64,000 nucleotides of DNA from Mermis nigrescens (GCA_036768485.1 JAVLUZ010000713.1:1-64000), one strand, 5' to 3'; counted from the stretch's first letter, positions 1 to 11,533 are shown. The notes: generated by a model from the sequence alone, not told the origin. Numbers and translations are program-made.

Positions 1-295
1 AAGCGGACGTTTTACCACTGAGCTATGCGGGAGTTCGTGGCGTTTCTTAACATCTTAGTCTACATATTGTGTTTAAAGTGTCAACTTTGGATAAGCTGAA
101 TGCGTGATTTTATCTGTAGTTGATTGATCTGCTGGAAGACGAGAATAAATTAAGCCTAAAAAAATGTAATCGAAAACCCTTCTTTGCTACGTAGCTACAG
201 TGAGATCTAGCGACCTACAGTAAATAGGAAAAAAGGGTTACTGTAGCCTCCAAAACAATTACCGAAAGAACTCTCGGATAAATGAAACAGACTAT
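1..295. mobile_element. Right half of tRNA-containing TIR element, cut by window edge
   Basis: The last 55 bp or so (about 240-295) match, as reverse complement, the left end of the elements at 48963 and 51965. The shared landmarks are a CTGTAGCC block, a GAAAGAACTCTCG-like block and a final AAATGAAACAGACTA. At positions 1-40 the minus strand shows a tRNA-like 5' part with an A-box-like AGCTCAGTGGTAAAACG. The B-box part would lie beyond the window. Internal sequence at 120-240 is shared with 52720-52850, so this is the same family. No coding sequence is visible. I infer a non-autonomous DNA element. Its TSD cannot be read because the left end is missing. Confidence 0.7.
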
Positions 296-1384
296 ATGTA
301 CATTCATGCAGGGAACGGCTCGAAATTTGTAGATTTAGGTAGGGGTGTCCGACGATTTTAGAGGAGGGGCAACGGACTCCGACTTTTAACCAAAACTGCC
401 AAAAACACCTAAAATGGCCGAAAAATTCAATTTTTCAAAAAATTTTAGAATCAAAAATATTCTGGTTTTGGGAGGGGAACAACCGACTTTGGGCGGGGGA
501 TCTCCCCATCCCCGGTGCATGTATGCACATATTACTATAAATAGCATAAGCAGCAATCTTCTTATAATTCTGTTTCTGACTCAATTTTTTTATTTCAATT
601 CTAGAACAGTCGCAATAAATTCATGAATAAATCAATCTTGTTTTCGAGCCTTTCGCAAAAATTTCTGAAATTGTTCAATAAAATTTCTCGTAAATATTGA
701 TTTTAAATTTTTCCTGGAAACCACGCGGATTAATAAAACAGTGTTTAGATGTTCACAATGAAGAGGGAAGATATTTTATAGGAATATATTGCAAATTTAC
801 AGCCGAAAAATATTATTCTTTTGCTGCAAAACTTGAAAATTGATGGTAAATAGATTTCAGCCTTGCTCGTGAAAATTTTAGGAAATTTCGTGAAAATTTT
901 AGCCCGATAGAGCTCTTCGGCTGACACTGAATTGATCCCAACCGAACCCGTCGTGCTGTTCACTTGAAACTTAATGTCCTGAATTGAACTTTAAATTAAG
1001 AGAGAATGAAAAATTTTTTTATGTACATCTAGGATTTCATTTCAGGCAGAGTGCAATGTAAAATTTTCGAACAAGTTTAATGCGTTTTGAACGATCTAAT
1101 GATAGAACGGCATTATAGATCTGTTATGCATTTCCGGATCTCATCAGCAGCCTGTAAAGCATATAAAAAATCAAATTACTTGGCAAAAGTTTTGCATTTC
1201 TTTACCTTTAAATCTTATTTTGTTCTCTTCTTTGGGAGCAAATATCGCTGAAACGACTACTGCATATTTTTTATTCTTTTACGTCTGATTTTGCAGAAGT
1301 GACGAAATGCAAAAAGTGTACTTATGAAAAATATTATCCGAAGAACTTCAAATAAATTACTATAATAAATTTAAGCAGTACGAC
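296..1384. other. AT-rich non-coding stretch with one dispersed repeat
   Basis: No gene is supported here. Positions about 336-526 are an inverted match to about 22042-22275: both carry blocks reading roughly CAACCGACTTTGG, GGGGATCTCCCCATCC and AAAATGGCC. The remainder is AT-rich and has no frame I would call coding. Confidence 0.5.
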
Positions 1385-1612
1385 CATACGTGGGCAGCAA
1401 GAAAATTCTGGGGGGGGTGGTGTGCAAGATTTTTTGAAGGTGCAAAAAATGGCCTTAAAAATAGTGGTATGGCGATAAAAACGCCATTTTTCGACGTTTC
1501 TCATCAAGCACTATCCATAGGCATCAAAAAATTGCGAAAAAAACGAAAAGAATTTCAAAAATTGAATTCTGGGAGGGGTGCATACTCCTCGAACCCCCCA
1601 CGCCCAGGTGTG
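1385..1612 (-). mobile_element. hM1 hAT-type MITE, 228 bp, perfect 8-bp TSD
   Basis: The copy runs from CATACGTGGGC to CCCAGGTGTG. Both flanks carry AGTACGAC (1377-1384 and 1613-1620), an exact 8-bp target duplication. The internal order is the hM1 standard: GC-rich end, TTTTTGAAGGTCAAAAAATGG-like block, GCCATTTTTCGACGTTTCTCATCAAGCACTATCCA-like core, then G-runs. Short open frames inside this and the other copies are artefacts of the repeat. Confidence 0.9.
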
Positions 1613-1801
1613 AGTACGACTATTTGCTCATTAGAGAACATCAAATCATACTACTTTTTTCAGCTATTTGTAAAAAAATTTTGTATATGGATTCACCCTC
1701 TACCTCTGGATATACAAAAGTGCTTATATCCACGCATTTTTTCTTCTATTTATTCTAAATCGTACGTTACAGGATAGGCTTGTGTCCACAAGTGGGCAGC
1801 C

Positions 1802-2288
1802 CACACATGGGCGTGGGGGGTTTGGGGGTATGCATCCCCCAGAAGTTGAAATACCCCCCCAGAAAATTTTTTTTGCTTTTTTAGCAATTTTTTGATGCCA
1901 TTGGATAGAGCTTGATGAGAAACGTCGAGAAATGGTGTCTTTTTTGCCATATGATCACTTTTAAGACCATTTTTTGACCTTTAAAATTTTTTTAACCCCC
2001 CCCCAAGAAATTTTTCACCCCCCCAGAATTTCGGTGCTGCCCACCTATGGGCAGCACCTGAAATTCGGGAGGGGGTAAGATTTTGCAAAGGTCAAAAATG
2101 GTCTTGATAATGGTAGTATGGCAAACAACACCATTTTTCAACGTTTCTCATCTTGTATCTATTAGCATCAAAAAATTGCGAAAAAACAAACAAAATTTTC
2201 ACAAATTGAATTATGGAAGAGGGTATTTGAAGTTCTGGGGGTCAATAATCCCCAAAATCCCCTCCCCTACGCCCACGTGTGCTTGTGT
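1802..2288. mobile_element. Two abutting hM1 copies, head to head
   Basis: The first copy (1802 to about 2049) starts CACACATGGGC and ends in CACCTATG. The second (about 2044-2288) is in the opposite orientation, starts at the same CCTATGGGCAGCACC and ends CCCACGTGTG. Both have the hM1 core (AACGTTTCTCATC, GCATCAAAAAATT). TSDs are ambiguous because the ends overlap. A degenerate fragment of similar ends continues to about 2520. Confidence 0.75.
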
Positions 2289-2866
2289 CATGCCGTGGAC
2301 TCGGTAAAAACTTACTTTATGTAAGAGTTAGTTCTGATTTGATGTGGTGGCCATATGGAAGATACCTCATATCATGGCGCAAAAGCGCTGAAAAATCTGA
2401 ACAAAGAGATACGATTTACGCACCTTGCATCCATTCTAAAAATTTTTCCAAGCGGGCTGCTGTCCACACAAAGGCAAGGAGGTCTGGACTACACATGGGC
2501 GTGTTGGTACCACACAGAAGTTGAAAACCCGCTGCGGATTACTGTAGACACCAGAATTTTATTTTTAATAATATTTTTGGCGGCTTTACCCAACCAGACC
2601 CTCTCTCCAGAATTTTCTTGCGCCCTTGTTCTGAACCCCCTTCCAAAAATCTATAGACCTCCATAAATACATTTCTGGTAATGAGACCCACACTTTAAAA
2701 GTAAATTGTGGAATCAACATAAAATTTTTATGTGTAATCTGTTGCTATGAAAATTTTAGTATGGGAATATAAAAGTTTTATAAATCATTTAAATATGGAT
2801 GAGTAGACATACAATTTCTATGTCGGTCCACTTTAAAATAATTGTGTCCTTCAAATAGAATAAATA
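2289..2866. other. No gene; degenerate repeat remnants
   Basis: About 2480-2530 contains a worn hM1-like end (ACACATGGGCGTGTTGG). Otherwise the stretch is AT-rich with no recognised feature. Confidence 0.4.
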
Positions 2867-3625
2867 TAGCAAAGAAAATGCTCCGATGGAACAAAAAAGA
2901 TGAATATACTTGGAATTGTGGATTATTATGGATGTAAAAGGAGGGGACTAGGAAAAATCTACCTAAAGTCGGAAAATCTGCTAAAAATCACACTTTCTCT
3001 GAGCAACGCAAAAAATCGATGTATATTCTGCGGCCAACAGATTAAAATAAATATTCAACCATAACAATGATTGAAACAGCAGCACGTTAGCTATGCAGTA
3101 GCTATGGGAAATGATATTAAGTAAACTAACAGTCTTCCAAGCCAATTGAATGAAATAGCAAACATCGAAGACAATTGAAGACATGGTTGGTTTAAAACAG
3201 TAGGAAACGCGTAAGTTGACTTGAAACAGACTAAATGTAGATACACTAGCATGCCCGAAACGATTGTGTGCACTAATCAATCGGCTCCTGCTTTGCTTGC
3301 TATAATGCTCATAAAACAAAACAACTTCAAATACAATACCTCTTAGTTTTCTATCAATCAGGTGCCAGCAATTTAAAAAAGTAACCTTGATAGATTTCGT
3401 TTATACACTCTTATCTGAAACTTCGAACATTATTTAAAAAAGACACTTTTTTAGAGGCCGCAGAATATACATCGATTTTTTGCGTTGCTTAGAGAAAGTG
3501 TGATTTTTAGCAGATTTTCCGACTTTAGGTAGATTTTTCCTAGTCCCCTCCTTTTACATCCATAATAATCCACAATTCCAAGTATATTCATCTTTTTTGT
3601 TCCATCGGAGCATTTTTCTTTGCTA
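2867..3625. mobile_element. TIR element with about 165-bp terminal inverted repeats
   Basis: The left arm (2867 to about 3035) starts TAGCAAAGAAAATGCTCCG and ends near CTGCGGCC. The right arm (about 3455-3625) is its near-exact reverse complement, GGCCGCAGAATATACATCG to CTTTGCTA. The 420-bp centre has no supported coding region. Partial arms recur at about 29453-29505, 30700-30795 and 50480-50570, so this is a dispersed family. No long TSD is visible; a TA duplication is possible. Confidence 0.8.
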
Positions 3626-3769
3626 GTACACTACTTTTAATTAGCGTGATTTCAGTACATCAGTCAGTAAACACAATCAGTAATATGCCACAATAATGAC
3701 AACAGTCCAAGAACGCGGAAAACAATATTGTTCTTAACATCAGCATTATCCTTTTTAAACAAGACAACC
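3626..3769. other. Unremarkable AT-rich sequence
   Basis: I see no gene or repeat in this short stretch. Confidence 0.4.
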
Positions 3770-6740
3770 TTATTGACACCATCCATTTTCAAATTAAAAC
3801 TCCATTAAGTTATTTCTTCTTAATGTGCAGTTCACTTATAATCAAGCACAAATATTTAACCAACGAATTCACATTGCAAATCCTCACTCAATCAATACAC
3901 AAGCACAATGTGTTGTGACTTTTGAAATTGAAAACACCCAATTTTCAATTTTCAAATTGAAAATTGGATCAATTTTCAAATTGAAAATTGGGTCAATTTT
4001 CAAATTGAAAATTGGGTGTTTGAATTTGCGATAAAGAAAATAATCAAAAGATAGTCACTTGGTTTATTTAAGCCGAGTAATAAAATAACGACCGTCCACC
4101 AATTCCAAACTAAACGCGACTAATCTGATCACTATGAAAAAGTTTTGAAAAATGAGCTTGCTAAGCGAGAGTTGTAAACCAAGAGAAACTTAAAGTTAAA
4201 ACCTACCATTAAATTATTAAGAGACTTATAAAAGATTTTAAACTTTAAGAAAATGGAAAAGGCGGGATGTTGGTAAATTAGAAAGCAAAGTTTTTCGGCA
4301 AAAATTCAAAAACTTCACGCAAATATCAAATGTAAGGAACACTAACGCTTTGATTTGGTAGTAAAATAAATTTGTAGTATAGACTACATATTAACAACAA
4401 ATGAATAGTGCAAACTTTACACAACTACTAGGTGTAGAGAATACTAACAGTTTACGGCTTATTAATGTACATGATTACAATAAAGCTGCATATCTTTGTC
4501 GACTTCTGTGCACAGTAGTGTGATTGCTGGTTCATTTTAAACCACTTTTGCAGGCAATTTACATCAATTAAACGATAGCTCTCCATGTGCAAGATTTTGT
4601 GAAACATATTATAAACACGGCTAAGAAGGATTTAACTTTAATGCAACCCATTTAAGACAAAATTACATCTCTTCAATGATCTAAGGACACTTGAACATAA
4701 TTTTTAAATCACTTTAGATTACTTTTGAGGGTAAACAAACTCACTTAATTGATGTCTCACATATGAATCCTTGAAAATTTCTTGACTTCAGTTACAAAGT
4801 CTCTGCAAGTCTATCGAATTAAGGTTAACACGTAATGTAAACTTTACACAAACACATAGCGTAAAGAATATTTTAGTCGGATTCGTAATTTTGATATTGC
4901 TCCCATATTACTTTCAACATTTATTTAAAAATGAGTCCATAATGTTTTAAAGACAATAAACATTAGGTTTAAACCACTTTGCAATACTGCTGAGTGTAAG
5001 CAAGCGCGCCCAACTGACGTATATATTTCATTCCCTGTAAATTTTTATATCTCAGGAAAAAATTTCGGTTTTTGCAATGCTCTAGAACAAAGGCTAACAT
5101 GCAGTGTAAAAAATTACTCGGATATTATGATCAACATTCATGAAAAAATTATGTCTCTACAATGGTCTGAGGACATATAAACAATGAGTGTAAACTACTT
5201 TACATCACTGTTGGATGTAAACAAACGCACCTACGTGACGTCTCACATTTGATCCTTTGAAAACTTCTAGACTCCAGGAAAAAATTAGGTTTCTGGAATG
5301 CTCAAAAACGGAGATAAATACATATGTAGTGTAAACTTCATGTAAACACCTAGTGTAAAGAAGATTTTAGTCAGATTCGTAATTTTGATATTGTTCCGAT
5401 ATTACGATTAATATTTATGAAAAAATTAAGTCTACATAATGTTCTATGGGCAAACTAACAATTGGTGTAAACTACTTTACAACACCGTAGAGTGTAAACA
5501 TATGTGCCAGACTGGCATATCAAATTTGGTTCCTGGTCCATTTCTAGACTTGATAAACGTGTCCCTGACTCGTAACCGGAGAAGCAGGCAGAAAAAACAA
5601 GACAGAAACGCATTTTAAACTCCAAATTTTTGACTTTACACTCGCTAAATATTAATGTATAGACAATTTGCTTTGACATGCATCCGATATAAAGCACTTT
5701 ATTTTTATTCTATTAGACTTATCCCGACTTCTGGACGGAGAAAGTGGCGAACAAAAAACGCAACAAAAACGTATTTTCCATCATTTAGAACACTGTAAAC
5801 TTCAAAATTCCGTACCGAACTCCCCATTGAGTTTAAAGAAATTCGGTTTGGTACAATTTGTAGCTTTTAAATCGTAGTACATTCCTGTGTGCCAAAATTC
5901 TGTTGCAAAAATTATTTGGTATGATTTATCAATCAAACTTCGTAAAAAACGTGTTTTTTCGCCCATTTTTTACCTCTGATTTCGAACTTTACACCCCCAT
6001 AAATAACTCAATATTGCGTTTTTTTAAATGCGGTTTGCTGCGATGTTTAGCCCCTGAGAGGCACTTTATTAATGCTGTCTTCGATTTACACTGACTCATA
6101 AGCGGAAAAATTTGGCAGAGAAATCTTAGTTAAAATCCGTTTTTACACCATCCACTAGAGTGTAAACTTTAAACCCCAGGATCTAACTCACCATAGAGCA
6201 TAGAAGACTTTGCTTATATGCAAAATGTAGCCCTTGATCCGCTCTACATTTCTGTCAGAAAACATTTTAAAAAACTCATAACCGGAGTTAGTATCGGACA
6301 TAGGCAGGTTGAAAACTCGACCAAAAAGTGCTTTTTCACCCCCAGATTTTCGCACTCTTTACACTGCCATTCGATAACTAATGCGAATTTCAAAAAACAA
6401 AAAAGTGTCATCTGAAGAATTCATCCCTCTATTATCCTATTCTGTTCAATCCTTCGAGTCATCAATACTCAGTTGTCCACATGCCGCAGTAAAAAGGTCC
6501 CAAAATTTGTCCTATGTTATAACGTTACACAAAAACTTTACACCTTCTTTACACAGTCAATTTTGAGTTTCAAGAAAAACAAAAAAACACGGGCAGCGAA
6601 TTTTTTTATTATCTTTCTTTTAAAAAAAACCGCACCTTCCAGAAGTGTCCCGTTATAGCTGTAGGGGGGTGCCCAGGTGTTGGGGGTACCCAAGTATATT
6701 ATAGGTACGCGCTAACGCGCTACCTATGATAAAGATTTTC
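3770..6740. repeat. Degenerate tandem array, about 490-bp period, rich in GTGTAAAC
   Basis: Landmarks recur about 490 bp apart. Examples are TCGGATTCGTAATTTTGATATTG near 4877 and a one-base variant near 5362, and GTCTCACATATGAATCCTTGAAAA near 4753 with a variant near 5240. GTGTAAA/TTTACAC motifs occur throughout. The distal part (about 6180-6740, including the palindrome TACGCGCTAACGCGCTACC) reappears inverted at about 49776-50390, so the array belongs to a dispersed element. No domain-like protein is encoded. Confidence 0.65.
3940..4018. repeat. Short palindromic tandem repeat, about 29 bp x 3
   Basis: The unit AATTTTCAAATTGAAAATT plus GGGTC-type spacer repeats about three times. Each unit is itself a palindrome, so the array could fold in several registers. 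The open frame across it translates to a repeated KIGSIF-type peptide, an artefact. Confidence 0.85.
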
Positions 6741-7260
6741 ATGTTGATCGTATTTAAATGTACTCACTACCTGCATAAAATTAAATATAAAGATTTTCAT
6801 GTTGATCGTCCTCCAGAATTTGGGGGCGGCCAATGTATGCCCGCACAAGGCTGTTTGCGGCCTAACTAAACCGTCCACGGAATGTAAAAATGGGAAATAT
6901 TTCGGGGAAATAAGACAAAAATAGAGGTTAAAGAATAAAAATCAAATTTCTATGAAAGTGGTGGAAAATTATCAGAAACTGTAAATAAGCATAAAATGGA
7001 ATTCCATCGACTCACTTGTGGAATAAGATTTTGGGTTATTTGTTATTTTTATTTTGTATTATTTATTTTTTCCGTTTTACATGCTTTTACAACCCACAAT
7101 TTAAAGCCAATACATTCTTATTGATTTTCAGCCCTTCGATTTTCACTCTATTGCTGAGAGAACAGTGCTCCAGTGAAAAATGGCTAATCAATTAATCTCA
7201 TTTTTATTCTGTCCGCATTTACATCTCGACTGCACGATGGCTCTACATTTTCTTAGCTCG
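6741..7260. other. No gene; short direct duplication
   Basis: ATAAAGATTTTCATGTTGATCGT-like sequence occurs twice, near 6729 and 6787. The rest is AT-rich and unassigned. Confidence 0.4.
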
Positions 7261-7425
7261 CAGTGGCGGATCCGGGATTCTCCTAAGGGGGGGGCGGAAC
7301 CCTGACTTGGGCGGAAAAATTAGCCGTTTTAACCAGAAAATCGCAAAAAATCGCTCAAAAAACGTTAATTTTGCGCACTATTTTGGGCCAATGGGGGGGG
7401 GGGGGCTCCTCTAAATCCGCCCCTG
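7261..7425. mobile_element. hM2 hAT-type MITE, 165 bp
   Basis: Ends are CAGTGGCGGATC and ATCCGCCCCTG. Flanks TTAGCTCG (7253-7260) and TTAGCCCG (7426-7433) agree at 7 of 8 bases. Internal blocks shared with other hM2 copies are GGGGGCGGAACCCTGACTTGG, GGCGGAAAA, AGCCGTTTTAACC and TTTTGCGCACTATTTTGGGCC. It lies about 100 bp beyond the MGMT stop codon, so it may be near or in that transcript's 3' end. Confidence 0.88.
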
Positions 7426-7523
7426 TTAGCCCGACGAGTTCAGCTCTGATTTTGATTTTCCCAAACTTCGTAAAACAAAACACTCGAAAAATGTACAAAA
7501 AGCATGCAAAATGAATCAACGAA

Positions 7524-7814
7524 TCAGCCCGTCATTTTCGCGTCACCCGCCTCAAAATCGATCAACCAACTTTTCAAACTGATTCTGCCCCTGGCGTAGT
7601 TGCCATAGAGTCCGTGGGCGGTTGAAGGCGATTTTGGGATGACTCGGTGGCACGGAATCAAAAGGACACAAGGATTTTTCATCATTGCATTGCCGACAGC
7701 TCGGCTCGCTTTTGGATTCCCACAAATGGCGGCCAATTGACCGTAGGATACAGTGCGACCGCTCGGGACGCATTGCGCTAATCGCATCCAGACAAGTTCG
7801 GTGAAACTGGCATG
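7524..7814 (-). CDS. MGMT: MGMT exon 2 (catalytic domain, 96 aa)
   Basis: Carries the helix-turn-helix, PCHRV with the acceptor cysteine, and the C-terminal helix region SLKSWLIDFE, then TGA at 7526-7524. Its acceptor at about 7815-7816 lies only about 43 bp from the end of an hM1 copy (7858-8098), so the element supplies most of the adjacent intron sequence. Confidence 0.88.
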   Translation of the reverse strand, partial: HASFTELVWMRLAQCVPSGRTVSYGQLAAICGNPKASRAVGNAMMKNPCVLLIPCHRVIPKSPSTAHGLYGNYARGRISLKSWLIDFEAGDAKMTG

Positions 7815-10800
7815 CTTTGAATAATAAATTATACAAAACCGCTGAATCGAGTCTGGGCACACCTGGGCGTGGGGTATGCATCCCCCGAGAAACCAAGATA
7901 CCCCCAGAAGTCAAAATACCCCCAGAATTCAATTTTTGAAATTTTTTTCCGTTGTTTTCGCAATTTTTTGATGCCAATGGATAGTGCTCGATGAGAAACG
8001 TCGAAAAATGGTATTTTTCGCCATACCACCATTTTTAAGGCTATTTTTTGACCTTGAAAAATCTTGCACCCCCGGAATTTTCTTGCTGCCCACGTATGAT
8101 TCTTTGACACAATTTTTACTTTTCTTCATTTTTATCGTCATTTTTATTTCGTTCTATTCATATTTGTATTTTATTTATATTTATTTATATTTCTGTTTTC
8201 CACAATTTCACCTGCAACACGCATGACACGGGGTCTGGCTGAAGGCATGCATGTTACGGGAGGCGGTCTGGTATGTAGGTCTAGTCTAGGCATACATACA
8301 TCGCAGCTTGGCCGATCTGGGGGAGAGGGGTCAGACGTTCGGGGTCGGTTATTAAGTTTTTGGACGAGGAGTACCTCAAAATCTGATGTAAATGCTAGAA
8401 TGGTATTTAGATTACCATGTTTCGCAGCTAGTCAATTTTCATTGTGAAGAAAATTTTTGATTTTCATTCATTTTTGGCCCTCATTTTCCCTCATTTTCCC
8501 TAGGAAATTTTCCATTTCTCTATTTTGGTGGTTTTATTCATATTAAGGAAAAATACATTGTATTAAAATGGACAAGCAAATCATCTCTAAACATTTGACT
8601 CCGCTGGAAAATTGTTCAAATTGTTTTGTACTCAATTCTGGTATATTAGGAAGAAAAGCAATAGGTAAGAAAAATAAAAAAAATACTGCGCAACTATAAT
8701 TGGACTTGAGGAGGGGGTTGGGGTATGCACCACACCTGGGCGTGGCAGGGGGGTTTGGGGGGTATGCAGCCCCAGAAACCAAAATACCACCCCCAGAAAT
8801 CAAAATACCCCCCCAGAAATCAATTTTTGAAAATTTTTTTCGTTTTTTTCGCAATTTTTTGATGCCAATGGATAGTGCTTGATGAGAAACGTCGAAAATT
8901 GGTGTTTTTATCGCCATACAAGCATTTTTGAGGCCATTTTTGACCATCAAAAAATCTTGCACCCCAAGAATTTTCTTGCTGCCCATGTATGGAATGCACC
9001 CCCAGACGGCCGAATACTACCCACGAAACCAAAGAATTCAATGTTTGAAAATTTTTTTCCCAATTTTTTTTTGATGCTAATGGATGGTGCTCGATGAGAA
9101 ACGTTGACAAATGGTGTTTTTGTCTCCATACCACCATTTTAAGACAATTTTTAGACCTTTGAAAGATCTTGCACCCCCAGATTTTCGGTGCTACCCACCT
9201 ATGTGCGCAACACGCCAGAAAATTTTGGTATTCACCATGCTTTACTCAAACGTGAAATGCTCGAGTGAAAAGAGTAATACAAAATAATAAAACCGGCGGA
9301 AAGCACCCGGAAATTTTGGGCTTATTAGTTCAAAAGTGAGCGAGAAACCTATTCCGACAATCTTTCGAATGCGCTTACAAGAATTCTCAACTCATTAATT
9401 GGGATCCTAGAAAAAATATTCGTATTTTAAAAATTTTGGGGAGGAACCAATTATTTAAAGCTTAATTTAGTTGATTATAATTTTTCATTAATTAATTAAA
9501 CTTACAATTAGTCAATATTGCTTTATTAAATAATTAAGTTCTAATTAATTCCACATACTATGACTGATTAATTATAATTAGTTAAATAATTCACAATCAA
9601 TGAATTTGTTGAACTCTTTATATATAATTGATCGTTATTAATTAGTTTATTAACACTTAATTAATTAAACTCTGCCCTCTTGTGTTCTAACTCTATCCCA
9701 TTTTCTAATGCATTCTCTAGAGTGTTTTTTTACGTTTTTCTTACCCGGACAATTTAAGGCGTGAGCTCAGCCCATTAGAATGGATTTTGTAAGAATTCAA
9801 GTAGGTACATATTAATCCCAAGGGCGGACTTCGACTATTTTTTGATTCAACGGAATTCAGGCGCCACGCCACCATAGGTGGGCAGCGCCAAAATTCTGGG
9901 GGGGTATAAAAATTTCTGGGGGAAGGGGTGAAAAAATTTTTAGAGGTCGAAAAAATTGTCTTAAAAGTGATTGTATGGCGAAAAAAACACCATTTTTCGA
10001 CGTTTCTCGTCCGAGCACTATCCAATGGCACCAAAAAATTTCTAAAAAGCAAAAAAACTTCTTCTGGGGGAGGAAGTATTTTGATTTCTGGTGGGGGGGG
10101 TATCTCAACTTCTGGGGGTGTATACCCCCAACCCTCCACGCCCATGTGCACACGCCACCAACGATGTTGCATAGTAAATGACTAAAAAATTACCAGCCTT
10201 ATTCATTTCTGCTCTAATTTTAGAGATTTTCCAAAGAATCTCCTATATTGGGTTCTTTATGGCTGTTTGTGGATCGAAAAATCATGAAAGATTGAAAACC
10301 GACCCAAAACATTTTGGCACATGATTTGTGGGCGTTTACATCGAGCTCTATTCATTAGTGTCAATAAAGAAGAAGTAAAAATATTTTTCAACTGTGCATA
10401 CAAAGTCCACAATCTCGTTGTTTGACAGAAGGAGTCAAATGCACAGCTGGGCATGGGGGTTTGGGGGTATGCACCCCCAGAAGAGCTGAATACCTCCAGA
10501 ATTCAATTTTTGAATTTTTCTGTTTTTTCAGCAATTTTTTGATGCCAACGGATAGTGCTCGTATGAGAAACGTTTCGCCATACCACCATTTTTAAGACCA
10601 TTTTTTGACCTTTGAAAAATCTTGAACCCCAGAATTTTTGTGCTGCCCACGTATGGTCGAATGTAATAAGGTAAAGTAAATGCAATTATAGGGAGTTAGT
10701 AACCTTGTCGGTAACATCAAGAAAGCAAAATTTTGGCAGTTTCGCGTGATCGGCTCGACATGGACTGCAGAAGTAATCTTCAAGCCAACTTATGCACTGT

Positions 10801-11006
10801 TTAGCAGCGTCGTCCACTTGGACAACTTTGCAACAGTTTTTCAAAATTACGACTTTCGGTGTAAATGCCGAAATTTCAACAGCAGGTAACGCTACATCAT
10901 CGTATGATAACTCGTGCAAACCGTTTTGGCACGTTGCCAGCGTAAGAATCCCAATAGGAGATCTAATTGTGTACGTCTTAGTTGATAAAAGGCACCGAGG
11001 ATTCAT
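7524..11006 (-). CDS. MGMT: O6-methylguanine-DNA methyltransferase, two exons, 197 aa
   Basis: This suicide repair enzyme moves the alkyl group from O6-methylguanine onto its own cysteine. Exon 1 is 11006..10704 and exon 2 is 7814..7524. The start codon at 11006 gives a leader of the usual family length. Residues C5, C26 and H31 match the zinc ligands known at C5, C24 and H29 of the human enzyme; the fourth ligand (human H85) is not evident. Exon 2 holds the helix-turn-helix SYGQLAAICGNPKASRAVGN with its arginine finger, the active-site PCHRV and a GNYARG loop. Donor AAG|GTTACT pairs in phase 0 with acceptor CAAAG|CAT. A nearby CAG (7807-7809) would break the frame with this donor. Length is close to human (207 aa). 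I see no frameshift; it looks functional. Confidence 0.88.
7858..8098 (+). mobile_element. hM1 MITE in MGMT intron
   Basis: Starts CACACCTGGGC, ends CCCACGTATG, with the full hM1 core between. Flanks AGTCTGGG and ATTCTTTG do not match, so either one flank has changed or the copy recombined. It lies within the MGMT intron next to the acceptor. Confidence 0.8.
8099..8694. other. MGMT intron, nothing recognised
   Basis: AT-rich intronic sequence between hM1 copies; 8100-8200 is strongly T-rich. No gene or repeat is supported. Confidence 0.4.
8695..9203 (+). mobile_element. hM1 copy interrupted by a second hM1 (8731-8991)
   Basis: The outer copy has an exact 8-bp TSD, TGCGCAAC (8687-8694 and 9204-9211). 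The inner copy (8731-8991, CACACCTGGGC to CCCATGTATG) sits at GTATGCAC (8723-8730) and GAATGCAC (8992-8999), 7 of 8 matching. Its target is the GTATGCAC that is part of hM1 itself. Removing the inner copy gives one continuous hM1. Confidence 0.88.
9204..9872. other. MGMT intron; AT-rich low-complexity patch
   Basis: About 9465-9670 is dominated by TTAATTAA-type words and is low complexity. Nothing else is recognised. Confidence 0.5.
9873..10150 (-). mobile_element. hM1 MITE with exact TSD
   Basis: Starts CATAGGTGGGC. Flanks are CACGCCAC at 9865-9872 and 10151-10158, identical over 8 bp. The standard core lies between. It is inside the MGMT intron. Confidence 0.88.
10442..10655 (+). mobile_element. 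hM1 MITE, 214 bp
   Basis: Starts CACAGCTGGGC, ends CCCACGTATG. Flanks GTCAAATG and GTCGAATG match at 7 of 8 bases. Located about 50 bp inside the MGMT intron from the exon 1 donor. Confidence 0.88.
10704..11006 (-). CDS. MGMT: MGMT exon 1 (residues 1-101)
   Basis: Starts at the ATG of MNPRCLLS and ends at GACAAG|GTTACT. The motifs IRSPIGILTLATC and QNGLHELS are characteristic of the N-terminal domain. About 60 bp upstream is a pyrimidine-rich CTCCTCCTCCAG, a possible trans-splice or cis-splice acceptor. The upstream in-frame extension has no family similarity and is probably untranslated. Confidence 0.85.
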
Positions 11007-11533
11007 TATAAATTCCAGCCACTCAATTAAGCCATTGACTCTGGAGGAGGAGCGTTTAAAATAAAGAACGGAATAGAACAAAAAATAAATCATAGATGTA
11101 TGTAGATAGGTATAAAGCATGGAGATTCCAGGGGGAGGGGTGATCCCCGAAGAATTTTCAAAAAAGGCGCCCTCCTCGTGCATTTGGCAATAGCTGGAAA
11201 ATTCGACAATGACCGAAAATTCGCAGCTATAGTCTCTTGCATTCCGAACGGCCCATTTTCGCTTTACAGTTTATTACTGTAAGAGAATTCTTTACTGTTT
11301 ACGTTACTGCAGCAGTTTGTTTGATGCGCCAAACATTATGCAAAACACATTAAACATCAAAATGACGAGTTTAAAACAACCAGTAGCTATCAGAGCATTA
11401 ATGAGGAAGCCATTCGCGCAGTGAAAAACTGAACAGTAAGGTAAATTTGGCGAACATGGCCCTTTGGCAAGGAATAGACTCAGTTATTCATTCTTTGATT
11501 CGCAAACCATCTTGTTTTGAGCAGTCTCATCAC
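11007..11533. other. Upstream region of MGMT, no other gene
   Basis: Probable 5' flank of MGMT. A pyrimidine-rich acceptor-like CTCCTCCTCCAG lies near 11050. No TATA box or other promoter element can be assigned with confidence. Confidence 0.35.

Noticed and set aside
8543..9137. Several similar 60-147-codon frames with a shared PFFDVSHRALSIGIKK-type peptide
   Set aside because: The peptide is the hM1 core translated. Frames occur on both strands of every copy and break at element ends, so it is not a gene family.
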